DNA of 64,000 nucleotides from Mortierella sp. BCC40632. Lineage: Eukaryota; Mortierellomycota; Mortierellomycetes; Mortierellales; Mortierellaceae. Each line of letters begins with the position of its first letter. Within the stretch, counting starts at the first letter, position 1. The stretch lies in NCBI GenBank assembly GCA_011634665.1, contig WAEK01000009.1, positions 310,001 through 374,000 of the forward strand. Reading direction: 5' to 3'. A program made the position numbers and the translations under genes. The notes beneath the pieces were generated by a model. It was not told the DNA's origin, did no database searches, and worked only from the letters and a program-made list of their open reading frames with translations. Below are positions 35,671 to 47,758 of the stretch, in pieces.

Positions 35671-38019
35671 TTACATACGGAAAACACCATAGTCAGTGTC
35701 GCTGATAGGTGCGTTCAGGGCTGCAGAGAGACCCATACCAAGGACAGCACGAGTGTCCTGAGGATCGATTGTGCCATCATCCAAAAGTCTGGCACCAGAC
35801 ACATAGGGGTGACCCTCCTTCTCGTACAGCTCAACAATGGGCTTCTTGAAGTCCTCCTCATCCTTGACATCCCAGGTCTCGCCACGCTTCTCAATACCGG
35901 CCCTCTTCACCTGAGACAACACTCCAGCAGCCTGCTCGCCTCCCATGACCGAGATACGAGCGTTGGGCCACATCCAGAGGAAGCGAGGCGAGTAGGCTCT
36001 ACCGCACATACCGTAGTTACCGGCACCGAACGAACCTCCGATAATCACCGTGAACTTGGGCACTTGTGCGCACGAGACGGCTGTGACCATCTTGGCTCCG
36101 TTCTTGGCAATACCACCCTGCTCAGCAGAGGATCCGACCATGAATCCGGTAATGTTCTGCAAGAACACAAGGGGGATCTTGCGCTGAGTGCACAGCTGAA
36201 CAAAGTGGGCCGACTTCAACGCAGCCTCCGAGAACAAAATACCGTTGTTGGCAATAATACCAACGGGGTTTCCATAGATGTGGGCAAATCCAGTCACGAC
36301 GGTCGTTCCGTAGTTCTCCTTGAACTCGCTAAACTTGGAGCCATCGACAATACGGGCAATGACATCCTTGACATCGAACGACTTCTTGAGGTTATCGCCG
36401 ACAATACCGCCCAGTTCCGATGCAGGATACAAGGGCTCCTCAACCTCCTTGGTAGCCAACTAGATAGAGAAAAAGGCGGACGGGAAGCCAATTAGTATGA
36501 GATGGTGAGCTGACAGAAAAAGAACTGGATAGAAAACATATCGAGATGCTCATCTCTTTTTTTTACCTGGGGCTTCTTCTGGTAGTTGAGGTTACCAATA
36601 ACACGGCGGGCAAGGACAAGAGCATGCTCATCGTCGACAGCCAAGTGATCTGTCACACCCGAGACCTTGCTGTGCATGTCTCCGCCTCCAAGATCCTCAG
36701 CCGAGACGACCTCTCCTGTGGCAGCCTTGACAAGAGGGGGGCCAGCCAAGAAGATAGTACCCTGCTTCTGGACAATGATACTCTCGTCAGCCATGGCAGG
36801 CACATAGGCACCACCAGCCGTGCACGAACCGAGGACCACAGCGACTTGAGGAATGCCCATGGCCGACATGTTGGCCTGGTTAAAGAAGATACGACCGAAA
36901 TGCTCCTTGTCGGGGAAAACCTCCAACTGACGAGGCAAGTTGGCTCCACCAGACTCGACCAAGTAAATGCAAGGGAGACGGTTCTCACGAGCAATCTCCT
37001 GGGCACGCAAATGCTTCTTGACAGTGATTGGGTAGTACGTGCCTCCCTTGACAGTGGGGTCGTTGGCAACGATCATGCACTCGATGCCGTTGACACGGCC
37101 GATACCGGCGATCAGACCTCCGGCGGGCACCTTGTCCTCGTAGAGCTCATATCCAGCAAACTGGCCAATCTCGAGGAAGGGCGATCCGTTGTCCAGCAGA
37201 CGGTCCACACTGCAACCACACAAAGATCGATCAAAGAGAGAAAGGGAAGGGATAGAAAAAGGATGTTAGATGAAGTGGGTTTGACGAGGAGGCCATCTCA
37301 ATTGGTTCAGGGACAGGGTAAAAGGATATTTACCGTTCTCTTGGAAGGAGCTTCTTGCGGGAAATGTGGCGTTCTCTCGCGGCCTTGCCACCTCCTATAA
37401 AGAGTCGTCGAAGACAACAACAAAGGTAAAGGGTGCAAAGTTAGTAAAGGAGTGCCCTTTTCTTTTCTTTTCTTTTCTTTTTTTTAATGCTCGGCTGCGA
37501 AAGCCGATCAAGCGGTCTCCATTTCAAGCTAATGCATGAATCCGTCTTCCATCCAGGAAAGAAGTATAAAGAAAGTTGTCCAAACGAAGATGGGAGAGAG
37601 AAAGAGAAAAAGAAAGAGTATTCTTACCCTGCTTGATCTCGGCAATCCTGGCATTCATATCATCGACAAGGGCCTGCATTCTAGTGGCGTTTTCCTATAA
37701 AGTGAGAACCAGGAGTACCAAAGAGTTTAAAAGATTAGTTACTGGAAGAGTCTTCGGTTCAGACATTAGATGAGATGTGAATGAGCAAAATGAAGGAGAG
37801 GCATTGGTTGATCAAGGTCTCCATTTTGAATACCTTGAATTCAGGCTTTTGTGTGTCGATTTTGTTAGGCAGGATCGTGCTCTGGTCTTCATGGGCGCGG
37901 AAGTAGGTCCTGACCATACCGACTGCAGCCGAGGGGCGCATCAGGTTAGCAGAGCGCGCGATGGCGTTCTTGGACATGGCCCTAGCGACCATGGGAGCCA
38001 ATGCTTTTGTGGAGAACAT
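35671..38019 (-). CDS. MCCC2: Methylcrotonoyl-CoA carboxylase beta subunit, mitochondrial
   Basis: Five exons in transcript order: 37834-38019, 37628-37694, 37334-37394, 36567-37209 and 35671-36459. The phases agree and the product is 581 residues, close to the usual 560. It is the carboxyltransferase subunit that, with the biotin-carrying alpha subunit, carboxylates 3-methylcrotonyl-CoA in leucine degradation in the mitochondrial matrix. The N-terminus ([17 protein letters not shown]) is presequence-like. The N-terminal carboxyltransferase half carries [38 protein letters not shown] and [13 protein letters not shown]. The C-terminal half has [45 protein letters not shown] and the ending [10 protein letters not shown]. 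The methylcrotonyl type is preferred over propionyl-CoA carboxylase beta from the PRQLEVFPD and MCGRAYSP signatures. No biotin carrier domain is expected or seen. The alpha subunit is not in this window. Confidence 0.96.
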
Positions 38020-38430
38020 GATGTGATGAGAGGATCAGACAGAGACAAGAAAGGGATGCAGAGTAAATGAGAGGAGAGAGTGAGACAGAGAGGAGAGAGA
38101 AGAGAGAGAGGGAGGGAATAAGAAAGAGAGGAAAAGGATGCAGAAAGCAAAAGAGGAGTGGAGAGATGCGCGGGGTGGAGAAGGAAAAAGGAATAGGAGG
38201 ATTAGGACAGAGGTCCGGAAGTGGGGAGGGGGAAGGGAACTTGGCCTTGAGGGGCAACGGACCGTGGGAAGAAAGACGCTCAGTCACATGATCCATCCCG
38301 GGAGAGAGAAAGTGAGAGAGAAGGTGAGGACAGAGAAAGAGAGAGAAAGCCACTCGCCCCTTTGCTCCGGTTGTTTTTTGCTGAATCAGGTCCAGTCGAG
38401 CCGTTCACTACTCATTCACTCATTTCAGAC
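38020..38430. promoter_or_regulatory. Divergent intergenic region, MCC beta / mitochondrial release factor
   Basis: The two coding starts face away from each other 411 bases apart, so this interval must contain both promoters and 5' leaders. It is strongly purine-rich on the plus strand (GAGA-type repeats), which is pyrimidine-rich in the MCC direction. Both products go to mitochondria. No specific binding site is claimed. Confidence 0.6.
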
Positions 38431-40220
38431 ATGGCTGCATCCTTGCGGACGCCCACCACACAAGCCGCTGCTCGGCTCTTCAGGACAATTAGACTTACTA
38501 CAGGGACACGGACAGGACTCTGGCTGTCATCTAGCTCATACTCTAAATGCAGTGCCCGAGTATCCCATTCCTCCTTTTCTTCTCTACGCTCACTGTCCAC
38601 AGGCACAGCAAGGCCTGGTCTCCACACCAAACCTGATCCAACATGTATTGCCCAACGGGGTGGAACTCTAAACCATCTTGAAAGCCACACCAATACCCGC
38701 CCTCATCGCTCTTTGTATTTTTCTACCATGGCCACCAAGGAGACATCCCATGATATCGTCTTTCATACACCATTGCTCAACAAGATGAAGCCCAAGCTTG
38801 CATCCATGAAGACCCTCCACGATAAACTCCTCAAAGAGATCAATGGACAATCCTCTGAAGTCTCTGTCGAGGACCTCTCTCCAACAAAGTTTGCAGAATT
38901 GACCAAGCAACTCCATGACCTTTCTCTGGTCACAGACAAATATTCAGACCTGGAATCGTTGCATCTTGACGTTCAATCGCTCCAACAAATGATAGACGAT
39001 CCCTTGACGGCTGAAGACAGTGATCTGTTGCAAATGACCAAGGATGAGCTCTCGCAAACAATTGCATCTATTCAGGAGATGGAACAGCAATTGTTGGTCT
39101 CCATGTTGCCCAGGGATTCTGCAGATGAAGCGAATGCGATTCTTGAAATCCGAGCAGGTACTGGCGGTGACGAGGCAGGACTCTTTGCAGGCGATGTCAT
39201 GAGAATGTATGAACGTTTTGCAGAGAAGCAGCATTGGCGATGGGAACCCATCTCTTTTACCCACGATGGTCTTGGATCTATCAAGGTATGAAGGTCCGAT
39301 ATGGGTCCCTTTTTTTTTTTTTTTTGTCTTCTCTCTCTTTGGCGGGTGTCCAATTTGATCCGCACTCTTTTCATCAAATTATGCTTTACTGACCTCTCTT
39401 CCCTTTATCTACAAACTTTCTATAGGATGCTACAGTGTCAATCTCAGGTCACAACGTATTCGGTCAACTCAAGTTCGAGTCAGGAGTTCACCGAGTCCAG
39501 CGAGTCCCTGCGACAGAGACCCAGGGTCGAATCCATACCTCCACCATCACGGTAGCCATTATGCCCCAACCCACTGAGGTCCAAGTCCAGATCCAAGATT
39601 CCGACGTCCGAGTCGATGTTTTCCGAGCCTCGGGTTCAGGTGGTCAAAAGGTCAACACGACGGATTCAGCTATTCGGTTGACACATTTGCCAACAGGAAT
39701 TGTCATTGCCATTCAGGATGAACGATCAAATCAAAAGAACCGAGCCAAGGCGTTTACGATTCTTCGAGCTCGATTGTTTGAATTGGAACGAGAGAAATTG
39801 GCAACAGAGCGAAGGGATGCGAGACGGAAACAAGTTGGTGCCGGTACTCGATCGGAAAAGATTCGAACCTACAACTTTCCTCAGGCAAGTATCTCTCTCT
39901 TTCTCTCCCTCTCTCCCTCTCTCTCTCTCCCTCACCCTCTCTCTTTCTCTTTCTCTTTCCCTCTTTCTCTCTTTTCCTCTTTCTCTTTTTCTCTTTCAGG
40001 AGGGAAGAAAAAAAAAATACAATGGGCTAACCTTTCACATCTTGGTACTTTTTCTCTTTCTTTCCTTTTCTAGAACCGAGTCACGGATCATCGCATCAAC
40101 AAAACCTTGCACGAACTCGAGTCGGTTCTGGAGGGCGAGGCTCTTGATGAATTCATCCAGGCTTTGAGAATGGAAGAACAGACAGATATGTTGATGGCCA
40201 TGAACGAAGAGTCCTCTTAA
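38431..40220 (+). CDS. MRF1: Mitochondrial class I peptide chain release factor (RF1 type)
   Basis: Three exons: 38431-39285, 39426-39884 and 40074-40220, giving 486 residues. Intron 1 is GT-AG; intron 2 starts with GC (CAG/GCAAGT) and ends TAG. About the first 100 residues are Ser/Thr/Arg-rich with no acidic cluster, consistent with a mitochondrial presequence longer than usual; a second in-frame ATG (MATKETSHD) follows at about residue 100. The PCRF domain includes [18 protein letters not shown]. The stop-codon reading motif PAT is at residues 313-315 ([13 protein letters not shown]), the RF1 type that reads UAA and UAG. The catalytic GGQ is at 357-359 ([18 protein letters not shown]). The C-terminus keeps [15 protein letters not shown]. 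It releases finished polypeptides from mitochondrial ribosomes. Its stop codon lies 197 bases from that of the converging dehydrogenase gene. Confidence 0.96.
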
Positions 40221-40417
40221 TTAGAACATCCATAAAGAAACTAGAATTCATTCCATATATATATTGCTTTCAACCCCCCCTCTCCTCCGTAAAATGTGAA
40301 CTGGATTTTCAATTTTCCTTTTTTAATGCTAGTGAAGATTGACTACCTTCTCCTTCGGATATCAACAAAATGGATTGCTTATCGGCTTTGTAACCAATAT
40401 CATGCTCGCTCTCTGTT

Positions 40418-42118
40418 TTAGTAGGTGTAGAAGCCACGTCCAGCCTTCTTGCCAACCCAACCAGCATCGACCATCTTGGTCAAGAGGACACTTGGGCGGT
40501 ACTTGGTATCACCCAACTGCTCGTGAAGAACCTTCATGATCGCCAAGCAGGTGTCCAAACCAATAAAGTCGGCCAAGGCCAAAGGACCCATTGGTACGTT
40601 GGTGCCCAACTTCATGGTCGTGTCAATATCCTCCTTGGTGGCAATGCCCTATTTTTAAACAGAGAGGGGAGAGAGATTGTCATTGGTTGCATTAGCCCAT
40701 GGAACTGATCTAGTAATAATAATTAAAAAAAAAAAAGAAAAAAAAAATCAAGTTTTTCTGACGCTTCGACATAACAAACAAACTCACAGTCTCCAAGGCA
40801 ATGCAGGCCTCGTTAATGTAGGGCATCAACAAACGGTTGGCAACGAATCCGGGAACATCCTGGCTGACAGTGCAGGTCTTGCCCATGGCCGATGCAAGCT
40901 CCCGAGTAGTCTTGAGAACCTCGGGTGTGGTGGCCAAACCTGTGATCAACTCGACCAACTTCATGACAGGGACAGGGTTCATAAAGTGCATACCGATCAC
41001 CTGTTCCTCACGTCCCTTAGCTGCAGCGGCAATCTTGGTGATGCTGATGCTGGAGGTGTTGGTGGCGAGGATGGCGTTCTTGGGAGTGGCCTGGGCCAAG
41101 TCGGAAAAGATCTTGGCCTTGAGGAGAGGGTTCTCGGAGACGGCCTCGATCACAAAGTCGACATCAGAGAAGTCGGCCAAAGTTTGAGTGGGCGTGACCC
41201 TCGACTTGGTCTCCTCAGCCTGCTGCTCGGTCAAACGTCCCTTGGCAATGTCCTTCTTGAGGAGCGAGTCTAAGGTTTGTTGAAGGAAGAGGAGGAAGAA
41301 GAACCGGCGTGGACAATGAGTGGGTTGTGTTTGTGAAATGCTAATAAAAAAAAGTATACAGGACGAGAGCGCCTGATCGGGGAATGAATCTCGACCAAAA
41401 TTTTCCCACAGTCCCTCTTAGCCTCTCTCTCTCTTTCTTTTATCCTCCCGTGGAAAAGTGGAAAAGAGTGGGCCAAAGAGAGGAATCCATGGATGATCGA
41501 TCCCAAGACTTACCCATGAACTTCATGCCCTTGTTGAGCTGGACATCGCTCGTATCCATCAAGACCACGGGCAACTTGGACACGTTTGCTGCAACGAGAG
41601 CAATTCCAAGACCCTAGGAAAAAAGAAAAAAAAAAACATAGCCGATCCGAGTGTTTCCTGATGAATAAAAGGGCCAATATAACTCTGATCTGCTCCGCCT
41701 TTGTCCTTTCATGGATCGTCCTTAACGCTCATTCATAGGGCCCAGCTTACCATCTGTCCGGCTCCGAGGACACCAACACGCTTGACGCCATGCTATGATC
41801 ACGTATAAATGGGAAACAAATTGATATTTTAGACTATCAGTGCTGCGTTTTGGAATAGAACGATCAGCATTGCGCATTGACAAGAGGCTGTGTTTATTAC
41901 CAGGTTAGCGCTCGAAGTGTGGAAGGACTATTGTGGAGAGATAAGAAATAAGAAGTGGAGATGTGTGATTAGCAGTGAAGGAACGGACGAGGACTGATGT
42001 GAACGCATTACTAATGGAATGAAGATGGTGGGAGCAGGAGCATGGACGGGATAGGATGGATTACTTTGGCACCCGACTGAGAGGCGCGGAGAGCAGTGCG
42101 AGCAAGAGCAAAGGTCAT
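40418..42118 (-). CDS. 3-hydroxyacyl-CoA (3-hydroxybutyryl-CoA) dehydrogenase, probably mitochondrial
   Basis: Five exons in transcript order: 42065-42118, 41751-41792, 41514-41613, 40788-41269 and 40418-40648. All are GT-AG, the phases agree, and the product is 302 residues. The N-terminus [18 protein letters not shown] is Arg/Ser/Ala-rich with no acids, presequence-like. A Rossmann fold follows with [13 protein letters not shown] near residues 24-38. Further family landmarks are [21 protein letters not shown] and the catalytic-region [16 protein letters not shown], where the His is the expected general base. The C-terminal domain has [36 protein letters not shown] and the closing [10 protein letters not shown]. 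The family oxidises 3-hydroxyacyl-CoA to 3-oxoacyl-CoA with NAD in fatty-acid and branched-chain breakdown. The short length fits the HAD/HBDH type rather than the multifunctional enzyme. Substrate chain length cannot be told from sequence. Confidence 0.94.
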
Positions 42119-42530
42119 GATGGAGGATGAGAGAATGAAAGGTCGGAGTGGAGAGAGTAGAAGAAAGAAAAGATGGAGAGAAGAGAGGATCAAAAGATCA
42201 AATGGGGAAGAAAAGAATGAATGAAAAGGGGGGGAGTGGACGGGTATTTTTTTTATTGGTTGGATTGTCCTGGCGGGAGTCGGCCCAGAGACAGAGAAAA
42301 AGACAAAAATTGACAGGAAAGGTAGAAGAGACCAAGACGCATATGTGCCTGGCCCTACAACACCAGCCAAAAATTGCTCCGCTCCATCCTTTGGTTCTGT
42401 TGCTCCTTCTCGGTGGAGGAGAAAGAGATTAGAGACTGTGTCCCTGAATGTCGACAAGACCCCCCTTGGTAATATAGAACGTCATCCACTCACTCCCTAC
42501 ACTATGGCTCTGCTCTACTCTGTTTGCATC
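42119..42530. other. Intergenic region upstream of the dehydrogenase
   Basis: It contains the presumed promoter of the dehydrogenase and the 3' flank of the small acidic protein gene, both on the minus strand. It is purine-rich on the plus strand. No gene or named site is seen. Confidence 0.5.
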
Positions 42531-43091
42531 CTATTCGTCGTCGTCATCATCGCCCAAAGCACCCGCATTATTCACCTAGAAAGGAGGAGTGGTCCGTGGA
42601 CAAAAAAAAAAAAAATCCACAAGTAGAGTTAGTCTCGCGTCACCGTCGTACACATGGTCCATCCACATGGGCATCACAAAGACAACCCCTCTGGTCAATT
42701 GAGCCCCCTGATTCCCAACCACCTTCTTGCCCCACCTTGCCCTCGCCACACTTCGCCACTCCCTATTCCCTTTTCTCACCCTCTCCAGTCATTATGTATC
42801 GACGCTTACCCATGCAGTCAGGTCCTCGATACTCTTTTTGGCTGCCAATAAATGTTCCCTGGTCGGTTGTTGACCATTGGGCAGCAGGCCACCCTGGCCA
42901 TTGTTCACGGTCGCATTCATGATCGTCAACGACTTTCGATACTTGAGTGCCTTTCGTTCCATACTTGCAATCTCGGCCGTTTCGGGATCTTTTGAAGGGG
43001 ATGTCTCGTCGTCCTCACTGTCCGAGAAATCAACATCACTATGCGCCCTTATGTCGTTCAGGTCCTCGCGAATTGTCAGTGTTGCAGCCAT
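42531..43091 (-). CDS. Small acidic protein of unknown function (108 residues)
   Basis: Two exons in transcript order: 42810-43091 and 42531-42575. The donor is TGG/GTAAGC and the acceptor is CTAG before GTG AAT AAT. The phase-0 junction gives EDLTAW then VNNAGALGDDDDDE and a TAG stop. The N-terminal half is acidic and serine-rich (DVDFSDSEDDETSPS), compatible with casein kinase 2 sites. The middle (about 40-60 and 75-95) is helical in composition with KALKYRKSLTIMN and TREHLLAAKKSIEDL. There is no signal peptide or membrane segment. I do not recognise the family. The clean two-exon structure and acidic end argue that it is a real gene, probably cytoplasmic or nuclear. If the intron is not used, the frame instead ends eight bases beyond the donor region with five other residues. 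Confidence 0.65.
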
Positions 43092-43344
43092 AATGATAAC
43101 CAGATGAGGGGGAGAGTTGTCCTGAGGAAGGGAAGAAGGAGGAGGGGCTTTTCCTTGGTTACTGGTGTAAAAGAGGGGGTGAAAATGTCCTTGCTTTCTG
43201 AGAAAGAGAAAGAGAAATAAGAGGGCTAAGGTGTCAGTGAGGAATGGACTTTGTAAAAGGTCATGGCGGGGTTGCGGCCCTCGTTGAATAAGTCAAGGAC
43301 AAGGACAAGGAACGGAGGAAACGGCTTTACCTGTGTTGTGGATC

Positions 43345-43394
43345 AAAAAAATAAAATAAAATAAAATAAAATAAAATAAATAATAAATAATAAT
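43345..43394 (+). repeat. AAAAT pentanucleotide microsatellite
   Basis: About seven perfect AAAAT units followed by AAT units. Pentamer repeats are rare here compared with dinucleotide and homopolymer tracts. Confidence 0.85.
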
Positions 43395-46300
43395 ATCGGC
43401 AAAGCGCTTCCTCGTGAAAGAAGGGAAGGGGAGCAGTCGATGGGCTACTAGAGTTGGTGGGAAAAGAGGAAAGGCAAAGGAGGAGCCGCTCAGGGTTCGT
43501 GGGGGAGGGGGGGGGGAGGTGGTCTCAAGAGAAGGAGTTCGAAGGAGAAAACTCTGGGCGTTTCTGCAGGAAGGTTTGTCAATGTTCAAAAAGGCGGGAG
43601 GGACAGACTGGAGGGAGTGGGTACGAGGGCGGGAGGAAGAGGGAAGGAAGGAAGAAAAGAAAAGACAGAGGAACAAGGAAGAGTCATGGCGGGTTTTATA
43701 CAGGATGGGGCATAAAGGGGTGGAAAGTAAGAGGACAGAGAGTCGTCTGCCCCTCTGCAGAAGAGAGTGTACGGGGATGAGGAGGCGGGTGCAAAAGATA
43801 AAAAAAAAAAAAAAGGCGCGGAAGGGATGACTACCTTGTGATCTCTACTGTGCGTGTGTGTATCTTTCTCTTTTTTTGTGTGTGTCGTTGTGCAGGCATT
43901 GAGCCGGCGGACAATAGAGGAAATGGCCCGCAAAGAGCCCTTGACAGAGGCGTGTGGTGTAGAGAATAAAGGAAAAAGACGAGAAAGAGTCTGTAGTCAA
44001 CCTTTCTTCTCTCCTTCCTTTCTTCTCTCCTTCCTTTCGATGAATCTCGCGCTGCAGGCAGGCTCGACATACGCATGGCCATTGCCCTGGCCTGGGGCAG
44101 GGGTAGGATACAGAAGACAAGACTTGATGGGCGATGGTAAGGTACACCCTGTTGCAGTGGTCCCGATACAACGCCCGATAGGCGGATGCTTGTGCCTTTG
44201 GGCAAGAAGCGACATTGGAGGGGGGGGGGTAGATGCAGGTCAGCAGCTTTACCAAAGGGCCACTCCTCCCTCACTCTCCCGTTCATGCTCTTCCCACCAA
44301 AGGCCAAGTGGCGAGCTGTCGCTGTTGCATGGAAATCACTGCAGCTGGCCTTACTCGGACTTTTGCCCTTCGTCCCAGGGTCACAGGAACAGTGCGAGTA
44401 TGGAGGCAACATCGACGGGACGCCCGATACAAACAAAGAAAATAGTAGCGTCCATGAGGTGCTGTAATTCCAGCGCGTCGTGATAGGATTGTAGACAAAG
44501 TACCAAGGGAGAAGGAGGTGCTTGGGACCCCCTCGCTCTTTGCATGGCTGCGAATGACTGCACATGATGCCTCTCCTGTGTATGTATACTAAGAAAGCCT
44601 GACAGGATGATTTAGGCCATGGGTCCGACGGGGAACGCGGCGGTAAAAAGCGACAAAGCCCTTACTGAAAACAAGTCATGGAGCAAACTTACCAGGCGCA
44701 AAGTCTCTCTCAAAGAATAGTAATGCTCTTTTATTCCTAAGAATTGCGACACGGGCTTGTCTCTTTTGGTAAAATAGTATCCCACAACATGAAAGCGGTG
44801 CGGAATGTTCACCCAAGGACATGAGTGACGAATACCTTTAGTTGAACCAGGACGTTGGGAAGAGCCTAAACCCTACTGCCCTTATTTTTTTCTTTGCTTT
44901 TATCATCCCGTCTAAATGGAGGCAGGGTGGGCCAAGGGCGTCATTTGTTGGCGGGATATGACCCTGTCCAACGTTACATTGAGTGGCAAAGATAAGACAG
45001 GTCTACCTTTGTGCAAACAGTAGCCAGAGGTGGATGAGAGAGGTTTGGTGCTCGTCATCCATTCAGAAGCAGTAAGAAGATGGAAGTATATCAGCAGACA
45101 GGGACTGTCTAGCGAGCGGGAAAGCAGAAAATCACATACACAACACACACGCACACAAAGGCTCGACGTGTTCCATCCAAAGCGAAAAAAAAGGCACACG
45201 CACAAGCACAAGCACGAGCACAATCGCCAGCTCGCGTTCAAGCACGATGATACTCTCGCTCCACATCTCTCTTCTCCCCCCAAACAGCATCCGACTGACG
45301 ACTCGTCAGACCAAGGAGGCAGTCGCAGACCATGCCAGCCCAATGCGGAAGAAAAAAGAAAGAAAGAGACGCACCTTTTCCACCAACCTGCCTGCTCACT
45401 CTACGGACCGAGAGAGAGGCGTGGACACAATGCACGATGTGATGTAGGCATGTGCACATGTTGAACTGAATGCATCCCATGGTTCCTCGTCTCCCATCGG
45501 GGGAGAAGTTGCGCAGGGGTGGTCCAAGCGCTTGTGCGGAGTGCCCACTTTTTTCGCTGGGCCTGTTCAGGCTTCGCCTATAAAGTACAATAATGCCTGT
45601 GATGCCAAGGCAGGTATGGGAAGTATATATTTCTTCCTTTTGGAACCAAAAATCGCGAGCAAGACTGGCAGCTCGCAGCCACAAGGTCGATCTTGTTTGT
45701 TGTTTGCTCCGCTTCTGGATCAGGGTCCCCTACCCCTGGCCATTACATTATGTTTTCGGGGACAAAAGTGTAGACTATAGCTCTCTGATCCGTCTGAGCA
45801 CTGAGGTATGCTGAATAGTCCTAATTACCTCTCGATCAAAAAAAAAAAAAAAAAAAAAAAAAAAGGTGCCACACGAAAAAAAGCTCACATGCTTGCGAAG
45901 CCCAAGTTCAACTGAAGCACGTTGTCATTCAGCTCATGCGCTTGTCTCCAGTAAGGTCTGCCACACGGAATGAATTGAGCTCTGGTATACAGTGCCCCGA
46001 GAAACGGTCCAAAGTGTCTATCGGCTTGTGAAAATCAAGAAAAAGAGGCATCTCTTGAGCAGACTATCGTTGGCCCGCTCGTCCGTCGGAGCAGCAAAAA
46101 CAACAAAGCGCAACAGTCAGGCATCATATTCAGGTGCAAAGCACAAGCAAAAAGGTAACAACATGCCTCGTGCGTGCGTGCGTCCTGGACAACTTATATT
46201 TTATATATTTTTTTTTTTTTTTTGCCCCATCCCATCTCTTGCATGGGATGAAGCAGACGGAATAGGCAGGGACGAAGCCGCCATTGTCTTTTGTTTTCCC

Positions 46301-47692
46301 GTCCTGGGTTGGGCGGAGAGAAACGACCTACCACCAACCATACGATATGCAGTCGCAAATTACGATTGTGGTTTCTGACGCCCTCTGCAACTACAAGCAC
46401 TTGTTCGCTTTGTGCAAGAGAACCCACGTTGTCATTACCTCCAAATATTCTTGACTAATGTTTAGCGCTCTTTGGTCGGTGGTGAATGAGTTTTGACTTG
46501 TCTGTTTTGGAGCACGCTACCTCGCTGGGCGCTGCTAGCTCGCCTCGTCGAATGAAAAGAATTGAGTGGGGATGGATTTCCCTGGCGGCAAAGCGGACAG
46601 ACGACCTCTTTAGGATAATGCCGGTCAACGAGAGCTGTCTAGACCCATGTGCAATTTCAGACGTCCTCTCGACAATACTTGTTGATGCAGGATTCCGAGA
46701 ACGGGAGGACCCTGTCCTTTGAGAGAGACAGGCGCTGATCGGGCTGATTCTGCAGATATGCCATGCGATACCATTGCTGCCATTGCTAGCGGCTGTGACC
46801 ATCCCGCCATCGATCAACCCATGCCATGCGAGCGAGCAGGTGGTAGACAATGCAGACTACTTTCTCTCTCTGTTCTTGCCACGCGTTGGCCATGTCCCGG
46901 TTGTTACTCCACGGCAAGATAGCACAGGCGTGCACCTACTGGTCGAGCCTTCTCGCTCAACCGTGCTTAAATACCCGCACCTTACCAATCCCGCGGTGCC
47001 GCGCCTTTTTCTCTTTTTCTCGCTTTCTTGCTTTCCCATTTTCTCTCACTTTCTCTCGCTTTCTCGCACGCTTTCTTGCCAAGCCTTGCATCTCCTCCCT
47101 CTTAACCCTCTCCACCAGCCCCTGCGTGTCCATCTGCACGTCATTGACCTCGAGTGCGCTTCTGCCTCTTTGTAGAATGTGAGTCCTCCTTGACCTAACG
47201 GTCCCCACAAAGCTATCACTCCCGGCACTATGCGCACTGGTCCGTGTTCTCTGTGCCCCCGTCCACGCAACCCGGTTTGTGCGCTGTTCTGCTCGCATGA
47301 ACTGTTGGGCCTGCTTCGGGCTAATTTGCGTTTTACACCAGTTGTTCGGTGCGCCCCATTTCACCGCCTTAATTAAGCCCAACAGCCATTCTCGATACTT
47401 TTTTTTTCTTTGCTTCCTTTCTTTTTCCTTCCTTCCTTCCTTCCTTCCTTCCTTCCTCCCTTTTCGCTTACCCACCCTTGGCATTGACCCTGCCGCCCGG
47501 ACACCACACCAGAACTTCTCTCTGCCCCTCTCCTCCCTCTCCACACACACTTTCTCTCTCCGTCGACGGCGACGACTCCCGTTCCTGTACCGGTAATGTC
47601 TCGTCCTCTTTGCTCATGCAACACAACGCAACCACACGCCTGCTCGTCTGCCCTCTCCTTCCTTCTCTCCCTTCTCTCTTTCTCTTTCTCTT

Positions 47693-47696
<4 letters not shown>

Positions 47697-47751
<55 letters not shown>
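47697..47751 (+). repeat. CT dinucleotide tract
   Basis: About 27 perfect TC units flanked on both sides by imperfect TTTCTC units, so the whole pyrimidine block spans about 47640-47800. Confidence 0.85.

Positions 47752-47758
<7 letters not shown>

Noticed and set aside
35761..36495. Long plus-strand open frame antisense to the MCC beta gene
   Set aside because: It is a shadow of the strongly conserved minus-strand exons.
43831..44565. 244-residue minus-strand open frame
   Set aside because: No domain, no splice-site support, and overlapping frames on both strands are equally long, as expected by chance in GC-balanced intergenic DNA.
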